Below, in pieces: positions 26,198-34,069 of a stretch of DNA of 62,814 nucleotides. A program made the translations under genes and the position numbers. Within the stretch, counting starts at the first letter, position 1. The number at the start of each line of letters is the position of its first letter. The stretch lies in contig JAFPYR010000053.1 in the NCBI GenBank assembly GCA_017412115.1, positions 1 through 62,814 on the forward strand, given 5' to 3'. Under the pieces are notes generated by a model that was given only the letters and a program-made list of their open reading frames with translations, ran no database searches and was not told the DNA's origin. The stretch is from Bacteroidales bacterium. GTDB taxonomy: Bacteria > Bacteroidota > Bacteroidia > Bacteroidales > UBA3824.

Positions 26198-27622
26198 TTA
26201 CAAAAATAAATCGTCAAGTACGATTTCTTTGTCAACTACCGAGTAATTTTTGCCGTCAAGAACTCCGTATGTTGTAACTAAAACGTTACAAACAGCATAT
26301 TTAGTCTTTGTTTCGGCGACAAAAACTGAGGCTCTCTCCAACAATTTTTGTGCGTAAGAAGAAGTCATTTGATATTTTCCGCGTGAAAATTTCATTTCGC
26401 AAAGGTCAACGATTCTGTCGGCACGTTCAATTACAAGGTCTATCTGCGCTGAATTGTCTTTGCTGCGCCATGCGGAAGAATTTGTAAGTATGCCGCTGAT
26501 TCCCAGCGCGTTTTTCATTTTTTCCAAATGCAAAATGCAAAGAAGTTCAAAACTGAATCCCTGCCAAGAAGAAATTTTGGGGCTTAACAGCATTTTTTGC
26601 CAAAAATTCTTTTCCTGCGATTTGTTGAAAGCGACAAAATTGTAATAGAATAACGTGTAAAAATCAGATAATCTGTAAATTATGTTGTTTTTGCCGCCGC
26701 CGAACTTTGAATATCCGAGTATAAAATCGCAACGTTCAAGGTTATCAAGCATTTTGGTAAGACCTGCGCCGGTAATGCCTGTTTTTTTGCTTATTTCTTC
26801 CCGCGTAAAACCTTCTTTCCTTTCTGCAAATATCTCAATTACAGAAAGATATTTATCCGGTTTATTGAAAAGAGAAAAAAACAATTCTGAAAATTCCACT
26901 CTTAAAACGGCGTTTTTCCCCTCAAAAAACAGTCTGTCAATGTTTTGAGCAAGGCTTTGATTTTTTTCTAACAAAGTGTAATAAAAAGGCACGCCGCCAA
27001 AAACCATATAGGCTTGGGCAATTTGATAATTATCCCATCGTACTTGGTTTACGGCAAGAAACTCTTTAACTTCGCCGAGCGTAAATGGGCGCAAATAAAT
27101 TTCCTGAGTTGTACGGCAATGAAGTCCGCCTTGATTATTGAGAATTTTTTCCACAATCCATGAAGTTGCCGACCCGCAAGCAATAAACAAAATGTCATTT
27201 CTAAAAGCCGCCCAAGAGTTCCAAAAATTTTCCAAAGCGGCTACAAATCCCGATTTTTGAGTGTCAGCCCACGGCATTTCGTCAAAAAATACAACTTTTT
27301 TCCTGTTGCATTTTGTGGTTGAAAGATAATTTTGAAGTTCGCGGAAAGCCTCGTTCCAATCCTGAATTTTTGGCAAAAAAGACGATTTGGAATATTCTTT
27401 GAGTTTAAAAGCGAAATTTTCCAACTGAACTTCTTTTGGTTGGTTATGTGCTCCGACAAACGAAAAAGTGAATTTATTTTTGAAAAATTCGCGTATCAGG
27501 AAAGTTTTTCCGACACGACGTCTGCCGTAAACTATCACAAATTCAGAACGTTGAGAGTTAAGACATTCCTCAAAACGTTTTCTTTCGTTAGTTCGTCCAA
27601 TGAGTGTGCTGCTTGTCAACAT
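26198..27622 (-). CDS. Archaeal-type ATPase with DUF234 nuclease-like domain
   Basis: The 474-residue protein opens with IGRTNERKRFEE and a Walker A GRRRVGKT (33-40), followed by a Walker B KVVFFDEMPW near residue 115, as in the ATPase_2 (archaeal ATPase) family. A winged helix (FTREEISKKTGITGAGLTKML) follows. The C-terminal DUF234 part carries AQIDLVIERADRIVDLCEMKFS, the D...ExK pattern of a PD-(D/E)XK fold. These proteins are common in Bacteroidales and archaea, and their role is not known. The promoter contains a 37-bp palindrome. This is another ATPase-nuclease fusion in the window, but from a distinct family. Confidence 0.92.
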   Translation of the reverse strand: MLTSSTLIGRTNERKRFEECLNSQRSEFVIVYGRRRVGKTFLIREFFKNKFTFSFVGAHNQPKEVQLENFAFKLKEYSKSSFLPKIQDWNEAFRELQNYLSTTKCNRKKVVFFDEMPWADTQKSGFVAALENFWNSWAAFRNDILFIACGSATSWIVEKILNNQGGLHCRTTQEIYLRPFTLGEVKEFLAVNQVRWDNYQIAQAYMVFGGVPFYYTLLEKNQSLAQNIDRLFFEGKNAVLRVEFSELFFSLFNKPDKYLSVIEIFAERKEGFTREEISKKTGITGAGLTKMLDNLERCDFILGYSKFGGGKNNIIYRLSDFYTLFYYNFVAFNKSQEKNFWQKMLLSPKISSWQGFSFELLCILHLEKMKNALGISGILTNSSAWRSKDNSAQIDLVIERADRIVDLCEMKFSRGKYQMTSSYAQKLLERASVFVAETKTKYAVCNVLVTTYGVLDGKNYSVVDKEIVLDDLFL

Positions 27623-27651
27623 AACATTACATTTTAAGAATTATTTTCTGT

Positions 27652-27710
27652 CAAAATTAGTAAATTTTATTCAATTTCGGCAAAAAATAAAAATTATTTT
27701 TTGCCGAAAT
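27652..27710 (-). promoter_or_regulatory. Promoter with a 37-bp perfect palindrome upstream of the DUF234 ATPase
   Basis: The minus strand has the -7 box TAATTTTG (27652-27659). Upstream, ATTTCGGCAAAAAATAA (27674-27690) and its exact reverse complement (27694-27710) flank three bases, and a third copy of the half-site (TTTCGGCAAAAAATAA) follows at 27728-27743. The half-site nearest the gene overlaps where a -33 box would be. A repressor operator is a reasonable reading. Confidence 0.55.
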
Positions 27711-27864
27711 GAATATTTTTTATGCTGTTTCGGCAAAAAATAATTTTGTTTGTTATTTGAAACTTTTCTAATTGAGAGTAAAAGGTTGTCCTCAAAAGAA
27801 ATGCAAATCCATTTCATCTATTTGGGAAATGATAGTTTTTCATTGAACTTTTTACACAAAAAAT

Positions 27865-27919
27865 CCGTTCTGTCAGTTTTCCACCAAAATATCATCAATG
27901 TAAAAAAACGACAGAACGG
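27865..27919 (-). terminator. Terminator after the nitroreductase gene
   Basis: On the minus strand CCGTTCTGTC and GACAGAACGG form a perfect 10-bp stem across a loop of about 35 bases, followed by ATTTTTTG. The long loop is unusual for an intrinsic terminator. Confidence 0.55.
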
Positions 27920-27962
27920 AGTAATGTAAAGCCGTTAAAAATAAACGTGCTTTTTTTGTTAA

Positions 27963-28595
27963 TTATTTTTTATAGCCTATCGGATGGTTGAGAATAGGAT
28001 TTTGAGAATCTGTGAGATTTAATTCTTTTTTCAAAGTTTCCTTCTCCATTGAAGCGCGGGGAACGGTAGCAAGTCCTAACGCCTCGCACGCTAAATCTAT
28101 ATTCTGACTAACATAACCTGCGTCAATTGCTCCTGAAATTGTAGGACCGTTAGTGCTGCCGCCGTGAAATTTTTCATTGTCAGAAACGATAACAAGACAC
28201 AACGGTGCATCTGCAGCAAAACTCTGATTAGCAGCCACTGCTTTGCGTAAATCTTTACTTGAAACTTTTTTCAAAGCATTGTCTTTAGCCACATAAAGCC
28301 AAGCTCCGTCTTTGCGGCAAACATAAACCGTGATGTCCTGAGCATTAATAGCAGTAGGGGCAGTAAGATGACCGTCAGGGCGGTTGATTCCAACAGCAGC
28401 CCAAAGGAGTTGACTAAGTTTCATATCGTCGATTTCTTTGCCGCTGTACTCGCGCACAGATTTGCGCTGCTGAAGTGCTTGATAAAGTGTCATTGAGACG
28501 TTTTTGTCAGGTTCAGGCAGTTTTACAATGTCCTGAGCCATTGAAAATAATGTTGTTGCCAAAACAAAACAAGTGGTTAAAAATATTTTTTTCAT
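27963..28595 (-). CDS. SagB/ThcOx-type nitroreductase family protein, exported
   Basis: The 210-residue product has a signal peptide (MKKIFLTTCFVLATTLFSMAQ) and a nitroreductase domain with the family start LYQALQQRKSVREYSGKEI, the APTAINAQDITVYV segment, and the FMN-binding-region pattern GAIDAGYVSQNIDLACEALGLATV. It belongs to the SagB-like group that often carries a signal peptide in Bacteroidota. The physiological substrate is unknown; the fold is an FMN-dependent oxidoreductase. It stands alone, with its own terminator. Confidence 0.9.
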   Translation of the reverse strand: MKKIFLTTCFVLATTLFSMAQDIVKLPEPDKNVSMTLYQALQQRKSVREYSGKEIDDMKLSQLLWAAVGINRPDGHLTAPTAINAQDITVYVCRKDGAWLYVAKDNALKKVSSKDLRKAVAANQSFAADAPLCLVIVSDNEKFHGGSTNGPTISGAIDAGYVSQNIDLACEALGLATVPRASMEKETLKKELNLTDSQNPILNHPIGYKK

Positions 28596-28790
28596 CAGAA
28601 AAGAATTTAATATGTTATTTTGCCTTTTTGACGTGCAGAAAGAAAATAGGTTTAATAACTAAATTTTTTTATGATGACAAGTTCTTTGTGCGCAGATTCA
28701 ACAATGAGAAAAAAATTCAAAAACTCACCTCGTAAACCATATTTTGATCCGAAAGTGTGCATTGATGGTGTGATTTCATACCACTTTTTG

Positions 28791-28862
28791 TGTGGGAAGC
28801 AAGAATCGAACGTGCGTCTCAACCTTAACTAAGTTGTGTTCTAACCACTGAACTATTCCCAC
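28791..28862 (-). tRNA. tRNA-like sequence 1, possible tRNA-Asn(GTT), unusual position 33
   Basis: The 72 bases fold into a cloverleaf on the minus strand: acceptor GTGGGAA/TTCCCAC (7 of 7 pairs), D stem GTTC/GAAC, anticodon stem CAACT/GGTTG (one G-U), T stem GCACG/CTTGC (one mismatch) and T loop TTCGATT. The 7-base anticodon loop is TAGTTAA. Its central triplet would be GTT (Asn), but position 33 is A, where nearly all tRNAs have U. It begins 16 bases after the stop of the ATPase gene and may be transcribed with it. No CCA is encoded. It is either a tRNA of unusual type, a decayed tRNA, or a tRNA-mimicking element. Confidence 0.45.
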
Positions 28863-28877
28863 AATATATTGTTTGCC

Positions 28878-30455
28878 CTATTCCTTTTCAAACTCTAAAA
28901 TTTCGCACTGATGTTTTTTTGTTTTTTCGTCGTAGTTGATACCGACAAAAAGAAGTTTTCCGAAATAATGCTCTAAACTATCGTAATACTCTTTGTTTTT
29001 AATTTGATTTAACGCGCTTTCCGTTGAACCGTTGCGTTTTAGTTCGATAATCATTGCGGGTTTGCCAGGATAAAACGGAATAAAAACAACATCCGCAAAA
29101 CCTTTGCCCGTGGTCATTTCTTTGATAACGGTGTACTCGTTTTTGGCATAAATATACGCCAAATATATCGCCGACATCAAAGCATCTTCATTGTTATAAC
29201 TACGATTAGAAGTAACATGAATATGACTTTTGTCAAGAGCTTTCTCTACGGCACGGCAGTTTTTGTCAAGTGTTTGATTCAAAAGTTCTTCCGAAGATTT
29301 GATAATTTTATCGGTAACGGAATAGTTTTTCAGAATTGACACTGCCCTAAACCACTCTTTTTCAACCTCTTTGTTAGGGATTCGGCACGTTTGATTGTCC
29401 TTGTTGTACGCCAAATAACCAAGGTGAATCAGATACGTTAAAACGTCGTCTTTAACAACAAAATCCGTCATAGTGTTAAGATACATCCCCGTATCCACCT
29501 TTACGTTTTCGCCCGCAATCATACGGATAACATCGTCTTTGATGCCTTTGTAATTCTCTTTCAAACGGTCGGTAATCACTTGATATGTAGATGTTTTACT
29601 CCAAAAACTTTCGATGCTTTTGGTCAACATACATTTTACAACCGATTCGGGATTATAAATCTCAAAACCGTTTTGTTTATATCCGTCGTATTCACGTTTA
29701 CATTCGGTGAAATCTACGCCGTATTTTTCGCAAAGCGGTTTTACTTCCTCATCTGTAAAACCAACATATTCAGCAAGTTGATAAGAATTAAGAATTGTAT
29801 ATTCTGCGAAATTGTTGAGTTTGCTTTGAACTCTGTCTCTTACAACTGGTAAAATTCCTGTAATATACGCAAGCGAAATAGCCTGTCTTAAAGTGTTACT
29901 TTTAAACAACCCGTTGAGAAATCCAAGGTATTTTTCAAAAAGTCCCGTACCGAATTGATTGCGTACAAGACAGTCGTATTCGTCTAAAATGATGACAAAA
30001 GTTTCGCCAGTTGCTGTGTATACTTCTTGTATACAGTTGGCTATCGAATAATTATCGGGAAATTCAATTGATGGAAATTGTTGTCTAAATTCCTTTATCA
30101 ATCTTGCCGTCAGAAATTCCAACATATTATTTTGTTCTGACGTATTCTGATACTCTCCTGCAATATCTATTGCAATGAAATTCAGTTTATTAAGATATTT
30201 TTCATAATTGTCGGCTTTGGAAATCTTCATATTTTTGAATATCTCTCTCGAATCGCAACCTTTTGAATAATAAGCACATAACATATTAGTTGCGATAGTT
30301 TTTCCGAACCGTCGCGGACGTGAAACGCAGATGTATTTATTACCGGTGTCAATAAAACGATTCAATTCACTGATTAACATCGTTTTGTCAACATAAATAT
30401 CCGCAGACAAAGTTTCTTTAAACAGATTGTTTGAAGGATTCAAGTATATGCCCAT
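28878..30455 (-). CDS. AAA-ATPase-like / PDDEXK_9 nuclease-like protein, tandem copy 1
   Basis: The 525-residue product has the P-loop SRPRRFGKT (45-53), Walker B FVIILDEYDCL near residue 150, and the C-terminal nuclease-like GFADVVF, AMIIELKR and NQIKNKEY. It is nearly identical to the neighbouring copy (30640-32217) in its first 90 and last 130 residues. It differs in a block around residues 90-150 and again before residue 400. It is less similar to the copy at 14134-15693. Its role is unknown. Its promoter (TAACTTTG, 30479-30486) and the tRNA-like tail are repeated with the gene, so the whole unit was duplicated. Confidence 0.9.
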   Translation of the reverse strand: MGIYLNPSNNLFKETLSADIYVDKTMLISELNRFIDTGNKYICVSRPRRFGKTIATNMLCAYYSKGCDSREIFKNMKISKADNYEKYLNKLNFIAIDIAGEYQNTSEQNNMLEFLTARLIKEFRQQFPSIEFPDNYSIANCIQEVYTATGETFVIILDEYDCLVRNQFGTGLFEKYLGFLNGLFKSNTLRQAISLAYITGILPVVRDRVQSKLNNFAEYTILNSYQLAEYVGFTDEEVKPLCEKYGVDFTECKREYDGYKQNGFEIYNPESVVKCMLTKSIESFWSKTSTYQVITDRLKENYKGIKDDVIRMIAGENVKVDTGMYLNTMTDFVVKDDVLTYLIHLGYLAYNKDNQTCRIPNKEVEKEWFRAVSILKNYSVTDKIIKSSEELLNQTLDKNCRAVEKALDKSHIHVTSNRSYNNEDALMSAIYLAYIYAKNEYTVIKEMTTGKGFADVVFIPFYPGKPAMIIELKRNGSTESALNQIKNKEYYDSLEHYFGKLLFVGINYDEKTKKHQCEILEFEKE

Positions 30456-30478
30456 AATGATTCATTTTTAGTTATTAG

Positions 30479-30486
30479 CAAAGTTA
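30479..30486 (-). promoter_or_regulatory. -7 box (TAACTTTG) of tandem ATPase copy 1
   Basis: TAACTTTG on the minus strand lies 23 bases before the ATG at 30455. The same box and distance are found at copy 2. Confidence 0.6.
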
Positions 30487-30563
30487 ATAAAAAAGTTTAA
30501 TCATTTATGTTTTTTTCTTGTTTAACTTTGTTTTTTATTGTTCGTCTTTATCAATTTTCGTTG

Positions 30564-30635
30564 TGTGGGCAGCAAGAATCGAACTCGCGTCTCTACTCTA
30601 CACAAGTAGTGTCCTAACCACTGCACCATTCTGTT
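30564..30635 (-). pseudogene. tRNA-like sequence 2, 5' acceptor strand lost
   Basis: The minus strand keeps the T arm (GCGAG TTCGATT CTTGC), the acceptor 3' strand TGCCCAC, a perfect anticodon stem CTACT/AGTAG with loop TGTGTAG, and a D arm with one mismatch (GTGC/GGAC). The 5' acceptor strand is missing. Compared with copy 1, about 11 bases are lost right after the shared GGCAAACA that follows the stop codon. It begins within a few bases of the stop of the ATPase gene. With a 7-base loop the triplet would be TGT (Thr) with G at position 33. Confidence 0.5.
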
Positions 30636-30639
30636 TGCC

Positions 30640-32217
30640 TCATTCCTTTTCAAACTCCAATATCTCGCATTGATGTTTTTTTGTTTTTTCGTCGTAGTTG
30701 ATTCCGACGAAAAGAAGTTTGCCGAAATAATGCTCTAAACTATCGTAATACTCTTTGTTTTTGATTTGGTTTAACGCGCTTTCCGTTGAGCCGTTGCGTT
30801 TTAGTTCGATAATCATTGCAGGTTTGCCCGGATAAAACGGAATAAACACAACATCAGCAAAGCCTTTACCCGTGGTCATTTCCTTGATTATGGTGTACTC
30901 GTTTTTAGCATAAATATACGCCAAATATATCGCCGACATCAAAGCGTCTTCATTGTTGTAACTACGATTAGAAGTAACATGAATATGACTTTTGTCAAGT
31001 GCTTTTTCTACGGCACGGCAGTTTTTGTCAAGTGTTTGAGAGAGAAGTTCTTCCGAATCTTTGATGATTTGGTCGGTGGCAGCGTAATCTTCCATACTTT
31101 CTATGGCGTTATACCACTCTTTGCGGACTTCAAAATTTGGAATACGGCATGTACTTTTCTCATTATTAAACGCTAAATAACCAAGATGAATCAAGTATGT
31201 GAACACGTCGTCTTTGGTAATAAAATCAGTCATTGTGTTCATATAACGGGTAACGTTTACTTTGACTTCTTCGCCGGCAATCATCTTGATTATATCGTCC
31301 TGTATACCTTTATAATTATGTTTTAGGCGGTCGGTAATTACTTTGTATGTGGAAGTTTTGCCCCAAAAATTGCTGAACTTCTTAGTCAGCATACATTTTA
31401 CCACCGATTCAGGATTGTAAATCTCAAAACCGTTTTGAGCATAACCGTCGTATTCGCGTTTACATTCTGAAAATTCAACACCGTATTTTTCGCAAAGCGG
31501 TTTCACTTCTTCGTCAGTAAAGCCTACATATTCAGAAAGATTATAGGCATCAAGAATTGTATATTCTTCAAAATTATTGAGTTTGCTTTGAACTCTGTCT
31601 CTTACAACGGGCAAAATTCCGGTTATGTATGCAAGCGAAATTGCTTGTCTTAAAGTGTTACTTTTGAACAAACCGTTGAGGAATCCGAGGTATTTTTCAA
31701 AAAGTCCCGTACCGAATTGATTGCGCACAAGGCAGTCATATTCGTCTAAAATGATGACGAAAGTTTCGCCAGTTGCAGAATAAACTTTTAACATACAATC
31801 GGCAATCGACTCGCAGGCTTTGAAATCTACTTTCGGAAACTGTGCAATAAATTCATCTTTTAAAAATGTTGTTAATTTTTCCAACATATTTTCTTTTTCG
31901 CCAGCGTTTTGATACTCGCTCGCTACGTCTATTGCAATGAAATTCAGTTTGTTGAGATATTTTTCGTAATTGTCGGCTTTGGAAATCTTCAAATTTTTGA
32001 ATATCTCCCTTGAATCGCAACCTTTTGAATAATAAGCACATAACATATTAGTTGCGATAGTTTTTCCGAACCGTCGCGGACGTGAAACGCAGATGTATTT
32101 GTTACCCTTGTCAATAAAACGATTCAATTCACTGATTAACATCGTTTTGTCAACATAAATGTCCGCTGACAATGTTTCTTTATACAAATTGTTTGAAGGA
32201 TTCAAGTATATGCCCAT
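30640..32217 (-). CDS. AAA-ATPase-like / PDDEXK_9 nuclease-like protein, tandem copy 2
   Basis: This 525-residue copy has the same start (MGIYLNPSNN), P-loop (45-53), Walker B and nuclease-like end as copy 1. Its residues 90-150 differ markedly (VASEYQNAGEKENM... against IAGEYQNTSEQNNM...), and so does a block around 370-400. The rest is almost unchanged. That suggests recombination or gene conversion between copies, or selection on the variable block. It carries its own promoter (32241-32248) and a degenerate tRNA-like tail. It ends a run of accessory genes; the next gene on the left-hand side of its promoter is the thiamine operon, separated by a terminator. Confidence 0.9.
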   Translation of the reverse strand: MGIYLNPSNNLYKETLSADIYVDKTMLISELNRFIDKGNKYICVSRPRRFGKTIATNMLCAYYSKGCDSREIFKNLKISKADNYEKYLNKLNFIAIDVASEYQNAGEKENMLEKLTTFLKDEFIAQFPKVDFKACESIADCMLKVYSATGETFVIILDEYDCLVRNQFGTGLFEKYLGFLNGLFKSNTLRQAISLAYITGILPVVRDRVQSKLNNFEEYTILDAYNLSEYVGFTDEEVKPLCEKYGVEFSECKREYDGYAQNGFEIYNPESVVKCMLTKKFSNFWGKTSTYKVITDRLKHNYKGIQDDIIKMIAGEEVKVNVTRYMNTMTDFITKDDVFTYLIHLGYLAFNNEKSTCRIPNFEVRKEWYNAIESMEDYAATDQIIKDSEELLSQTLDKNCRAVEKALDKSHIHVTSNRSYNNEDALMSAIYLAYIYAKNEYTIIKEMTTGKGFADVVFIPFYPGKPAMIIELKRNGSTESALNQIKNKEYYDSLEHYFGKLLFVGINYDEKTKKHQCEILEFEKE

Positions 32218-32240
32218 AATGATTCATTTTTCGTTATTGG

Positions 32241-32248
32241 CAAAGTTA
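32241..32248 (-). promoter_or_regulatory. -7 box (TAACTTTG) of tandem ATPase copy 2
   Basis: The box lies 23 bases before the ATG at 32217, as in copy 1. Confidence 0.6.
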
Positions 32249-32342
32249 ATATAAAAGTTTCAAATTTTCAAAAAAAATTCTTTTATAACACTTTCCGTAA
32301 TTCAGTTTCTTCTTTAAGGGAGGAGAAAAACAAAAAGATAAG

Positions 32343-32379
32343 AAAAAAGGCCGCTCAATTTTTAGTTCTTGAACAGCCT
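32343..32379 (-). terminator. Intrinsic terminator of the thiamine operon
   Basis: On the minus strand AGGCTGTTCAA pairs with TTGAGCGGCCT (two G-U pairs) and is followed by a run of six T. It lies just after the thiG stop. Confidence 0.75.
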
Positions 32380-32404
32380 CCTTGTTTTTTTATAAAAAAT
32401 ACCG

Positions 32405-33181
32405 TTAATTCAAAAAACTTGTCAGCGGAGAAGACGCTTCTGCTCTTGAATCAGTGGCAACTTCGCCTAATCCAGCTAAAAATGCTTCTCTGCCCGCTTC
32501 AACGGCTTTTTTGAAAGCGACAGCCATTTTTTCAGGATCGTTAGCAACGGCTATTGCGGTATTAACAAGACACGCAGATGCACCAAGTTCCATTGCCCAA
32601 GCAGCATGAGAAGGTGCGCCAATGCCGGCATCTACAACCACGGGAACAGTGGCTTGTTCAATTATAATTTTCAAAAAATCAACAGTTCTAAGTCCGCGGT
32701 TTGTTCCTATCGGTGCACCAAGTGGCATAACAGCAGCAGCACCCGCCTCCTCCAACTGTTTACACAAAATAGGATCTGCCTGACAATACGGCAAAACCAC
32801 AAATCCTTGTTTTACAAGTTCTTGTGTAGCCTTGAGAGTTTCAACCGTATCGGGCAACAAATAACGCGGATCGGGGTGAATTTCAAGTTTCAACCAATTA
32901 GTACCGAAAGCCTCACGCGACATTTGAGCCGCAAAAACAGCCTCTTTAGCATCCCTTACGCCCGAAGTGTTAGGCAAAAGCTGTATGGATTTGTCTTTTA
33001 TAATATTGTTCAACAAATCGTCGTTTTCATCATTCAATTCAACACGTTTCATCGCTACTGTAACCATTTGAGTTTCAGAAGCTTTGATTGAATCAGCCAT
33101 CAGACGGTTAGAATTGAATTTTCCTGTACCGAGAAAAAGTCTTGACGAAAATTCTTTTCCGGCAATTATTAATTTGTCCAT
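32405..33181 (-). CDS. thiG: Thiazole synthase ThiG
   Basis: The 258-residue protein matches ThiG throughout: LFLGTGKF near the start, [51 protein letters not shown] and [22 protein letters not shown], the phosphate-binding half of the TIM barrel. It forms the thiazole phosphate of thiamine from deoxyxylulose phosphate, dehydroglycine and sulfur carried on ThiS-thiocarboxylate. It overlaps thiE by 13 bases. The glycine-processing partner (ThiH or ThiO) and ThiC are not in the window. Confidence 0.97.
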   Translation of the reverse strand: MDKLIIAGKEFSSRLFLGTGKFNSNRLMADSIKASETQMVTVAMKRVELNDENDDLLNNIIKDKSIQLLPNTSGVRDAKEAVFAAQMSREAFGTNWLKLEIHPDPRYLLPDTVETLKATQELVKQGFVVLPYCQADPILCKQLEEAGAAAVMPLGAPIGTNRGLRTVDFLKIIIEQATVPVVVDAGIGAPSHAAWAMELGASACLVNTAIAVANDPEKMAVAFKKAVEAGREAFLAGLGEVATDSRAEASSPLTSFLN

Positions 33182-33798
33182 TCGTTTTCAAATATCTTAA
33201 TTATTTCTTTCATTTCTTTTACGGGGTCTGAAGCGTTAAGAACAGTGCTTGAAAGCGCAATTCCGCTGACACCTGTTTTAGCAAGAGAAGGAATATCTGC
33301 CTTTGTAATTCCGCCGATTGCAATCACGGGTTTTGAAATTCCGGCATTTTTCAACTCTGACATAATGCTCCTATAACCCTCAAGCCCTAAAACGGGACTT
33401 AAATTCTTCTTCGTTGTCGTAAACCTAAAAGGTCCACAACCGACATAATCCGCACCTTTTTGAAAAGCATTAAACGCATCTTCAAAAGTGTTAGCCGTAG
33501 CACCTACAATGAATTTTTTTCCGAGAATTTTTCTAACCTCTTCAACACTCATATCGTTTTTGCCGACGTGAACGCCACCCACCGAAAGTTTTTCAACTAA
33601 ATGCACTCTGTCATCAATTATCATAATAGAATGATAATCAGCGCATAATTGTTTTACCTTCAAAGCGGTTTCTATAAAAACTTCATCGGAAGAATCTTTC
33701 ATTCTAAGCTGAACCCAACGGCAACCACCGTCAAGTGCAATTTTAACAGAGTCAAGATAAGTATACTTATCGTTAAAATGTGAAATAAACTGTATCAT
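33169..33798 (-). CDS. thiE: Thiamine-phosphate synthase ThiE
   Basis: The 209-residue TIM-barrel protein has the ThiE landmarks WVQLRMKD (early), [54 protein letters not shown], and the phosphate-binding [24 protein letters not shown]. It joins the thiazole and pyrimidine phosphates to make thiamine phosphate. It overlaps thiS by four bases and thiG by 13. Confidence 0.96.
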   Translation of the reverse strand: MIQFISHFNDKYTYLDSVKIALDGGCRWVQLRMKDSSDEVFIETALKVKQLCADYHSIMIIDDRVHLVEKLSVGGVHVGKNDMSVEEVRKILGKKFIVGATANTFEDAFNAFQKGADYVGCGPFRFTTTKKNLSPVLGLEGYRSIMSELKNAGISKPVIAIGGITKADIPSLAKTGVSGIALSSTVLNASDPVKEMKEIIKIFENEWTN

Positions 33799-33992
33799 CC
33801 TCCTGAAGCGGCTTTAATGATTAAAATATCATCGTTTTCATTGAGTTGTTTTCCCTGCCAATTATCCCTTGGAATCATCTCGGAATTAACGGCAAGAGCA
33901 ACTCCAGAATTAGGCAGACCAAGTTCTTGAGCCAAATCAGCAACGGTTTTGCAAGAAATTTCCTGCTCTTTGGAATTAATAATGACTTTCAT
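33795..33992 (-). CDS. thiS: Sulfur carrier protein ThiS
   Basis: The 65-residue ubiquitin-like protein starts at the ATG at 33992 (MKVIINSKEQ), which lies just behind the promoter, and ends in the Gly-Gly needed for thiocarboxylate formation. VALAVNSEMIPRDNWQ is the typical central segment. It donates sulfur to ThiG. Its stop overlaps the thiE start (ATGA). Confidence 0.95.
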   Translation of the reverse strand: MKVIINSKEQEISCKTVADLAQELGLPNSGVALAVNSEMIPRDNWQGKQLNENDDILIIKAASGG

Positions 33993-34014
33993 TGCTAACA
34001 AATTTTATTTGTTA

Positions 34015-34022
34015 CAAAGGTA
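34015..34022 (-). promoter_or_regulatory. -7 box (TACCTTTG) of the thiS-thiE-thiG operon
   Basis: The box lies 23 bases before the thiS ATG. The implied leader of about 15 bases leaves no room for a TPP riboswitch. Confidence 0.6.
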
Positions 34023-34069
34023 GGAATTTTTTTTCAATTCTGATACAAGAAATAAAGACAAAAATTTTA

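Larger units (their letters stand above)
27623..27962. other. Gene-free stretch between the DUF234 ATPase and nitroreductase genes
   Basis: The 340 bases hold the ATPase promoter and palindrome (27652-27743) and the terminator of the nitroreductase gene (27865-27919). I see nothing coding in between. Confidence 0.75.
28791..32248 (-). repeat. Tandem duplication of promoter, ATPase gene and tRNA-like tail
   Basis: Two units of about 1.7 kb (28791-30486 and 30564-32248) each contain a TAACTTTG box, a 525-codon gene beginning MGIYLNPSNN, the shared GGCAAACA after the stop, and a tRNA-like sequence. The junction between units (30487-30563) is not repeated. Confidence 0.8.

Noticed and set aside
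33993..34069. Possible TPP riboswitch before thiS
   Set aside because: The leader after the -7 box is about 15 bases, too short for any TPP aptamer.
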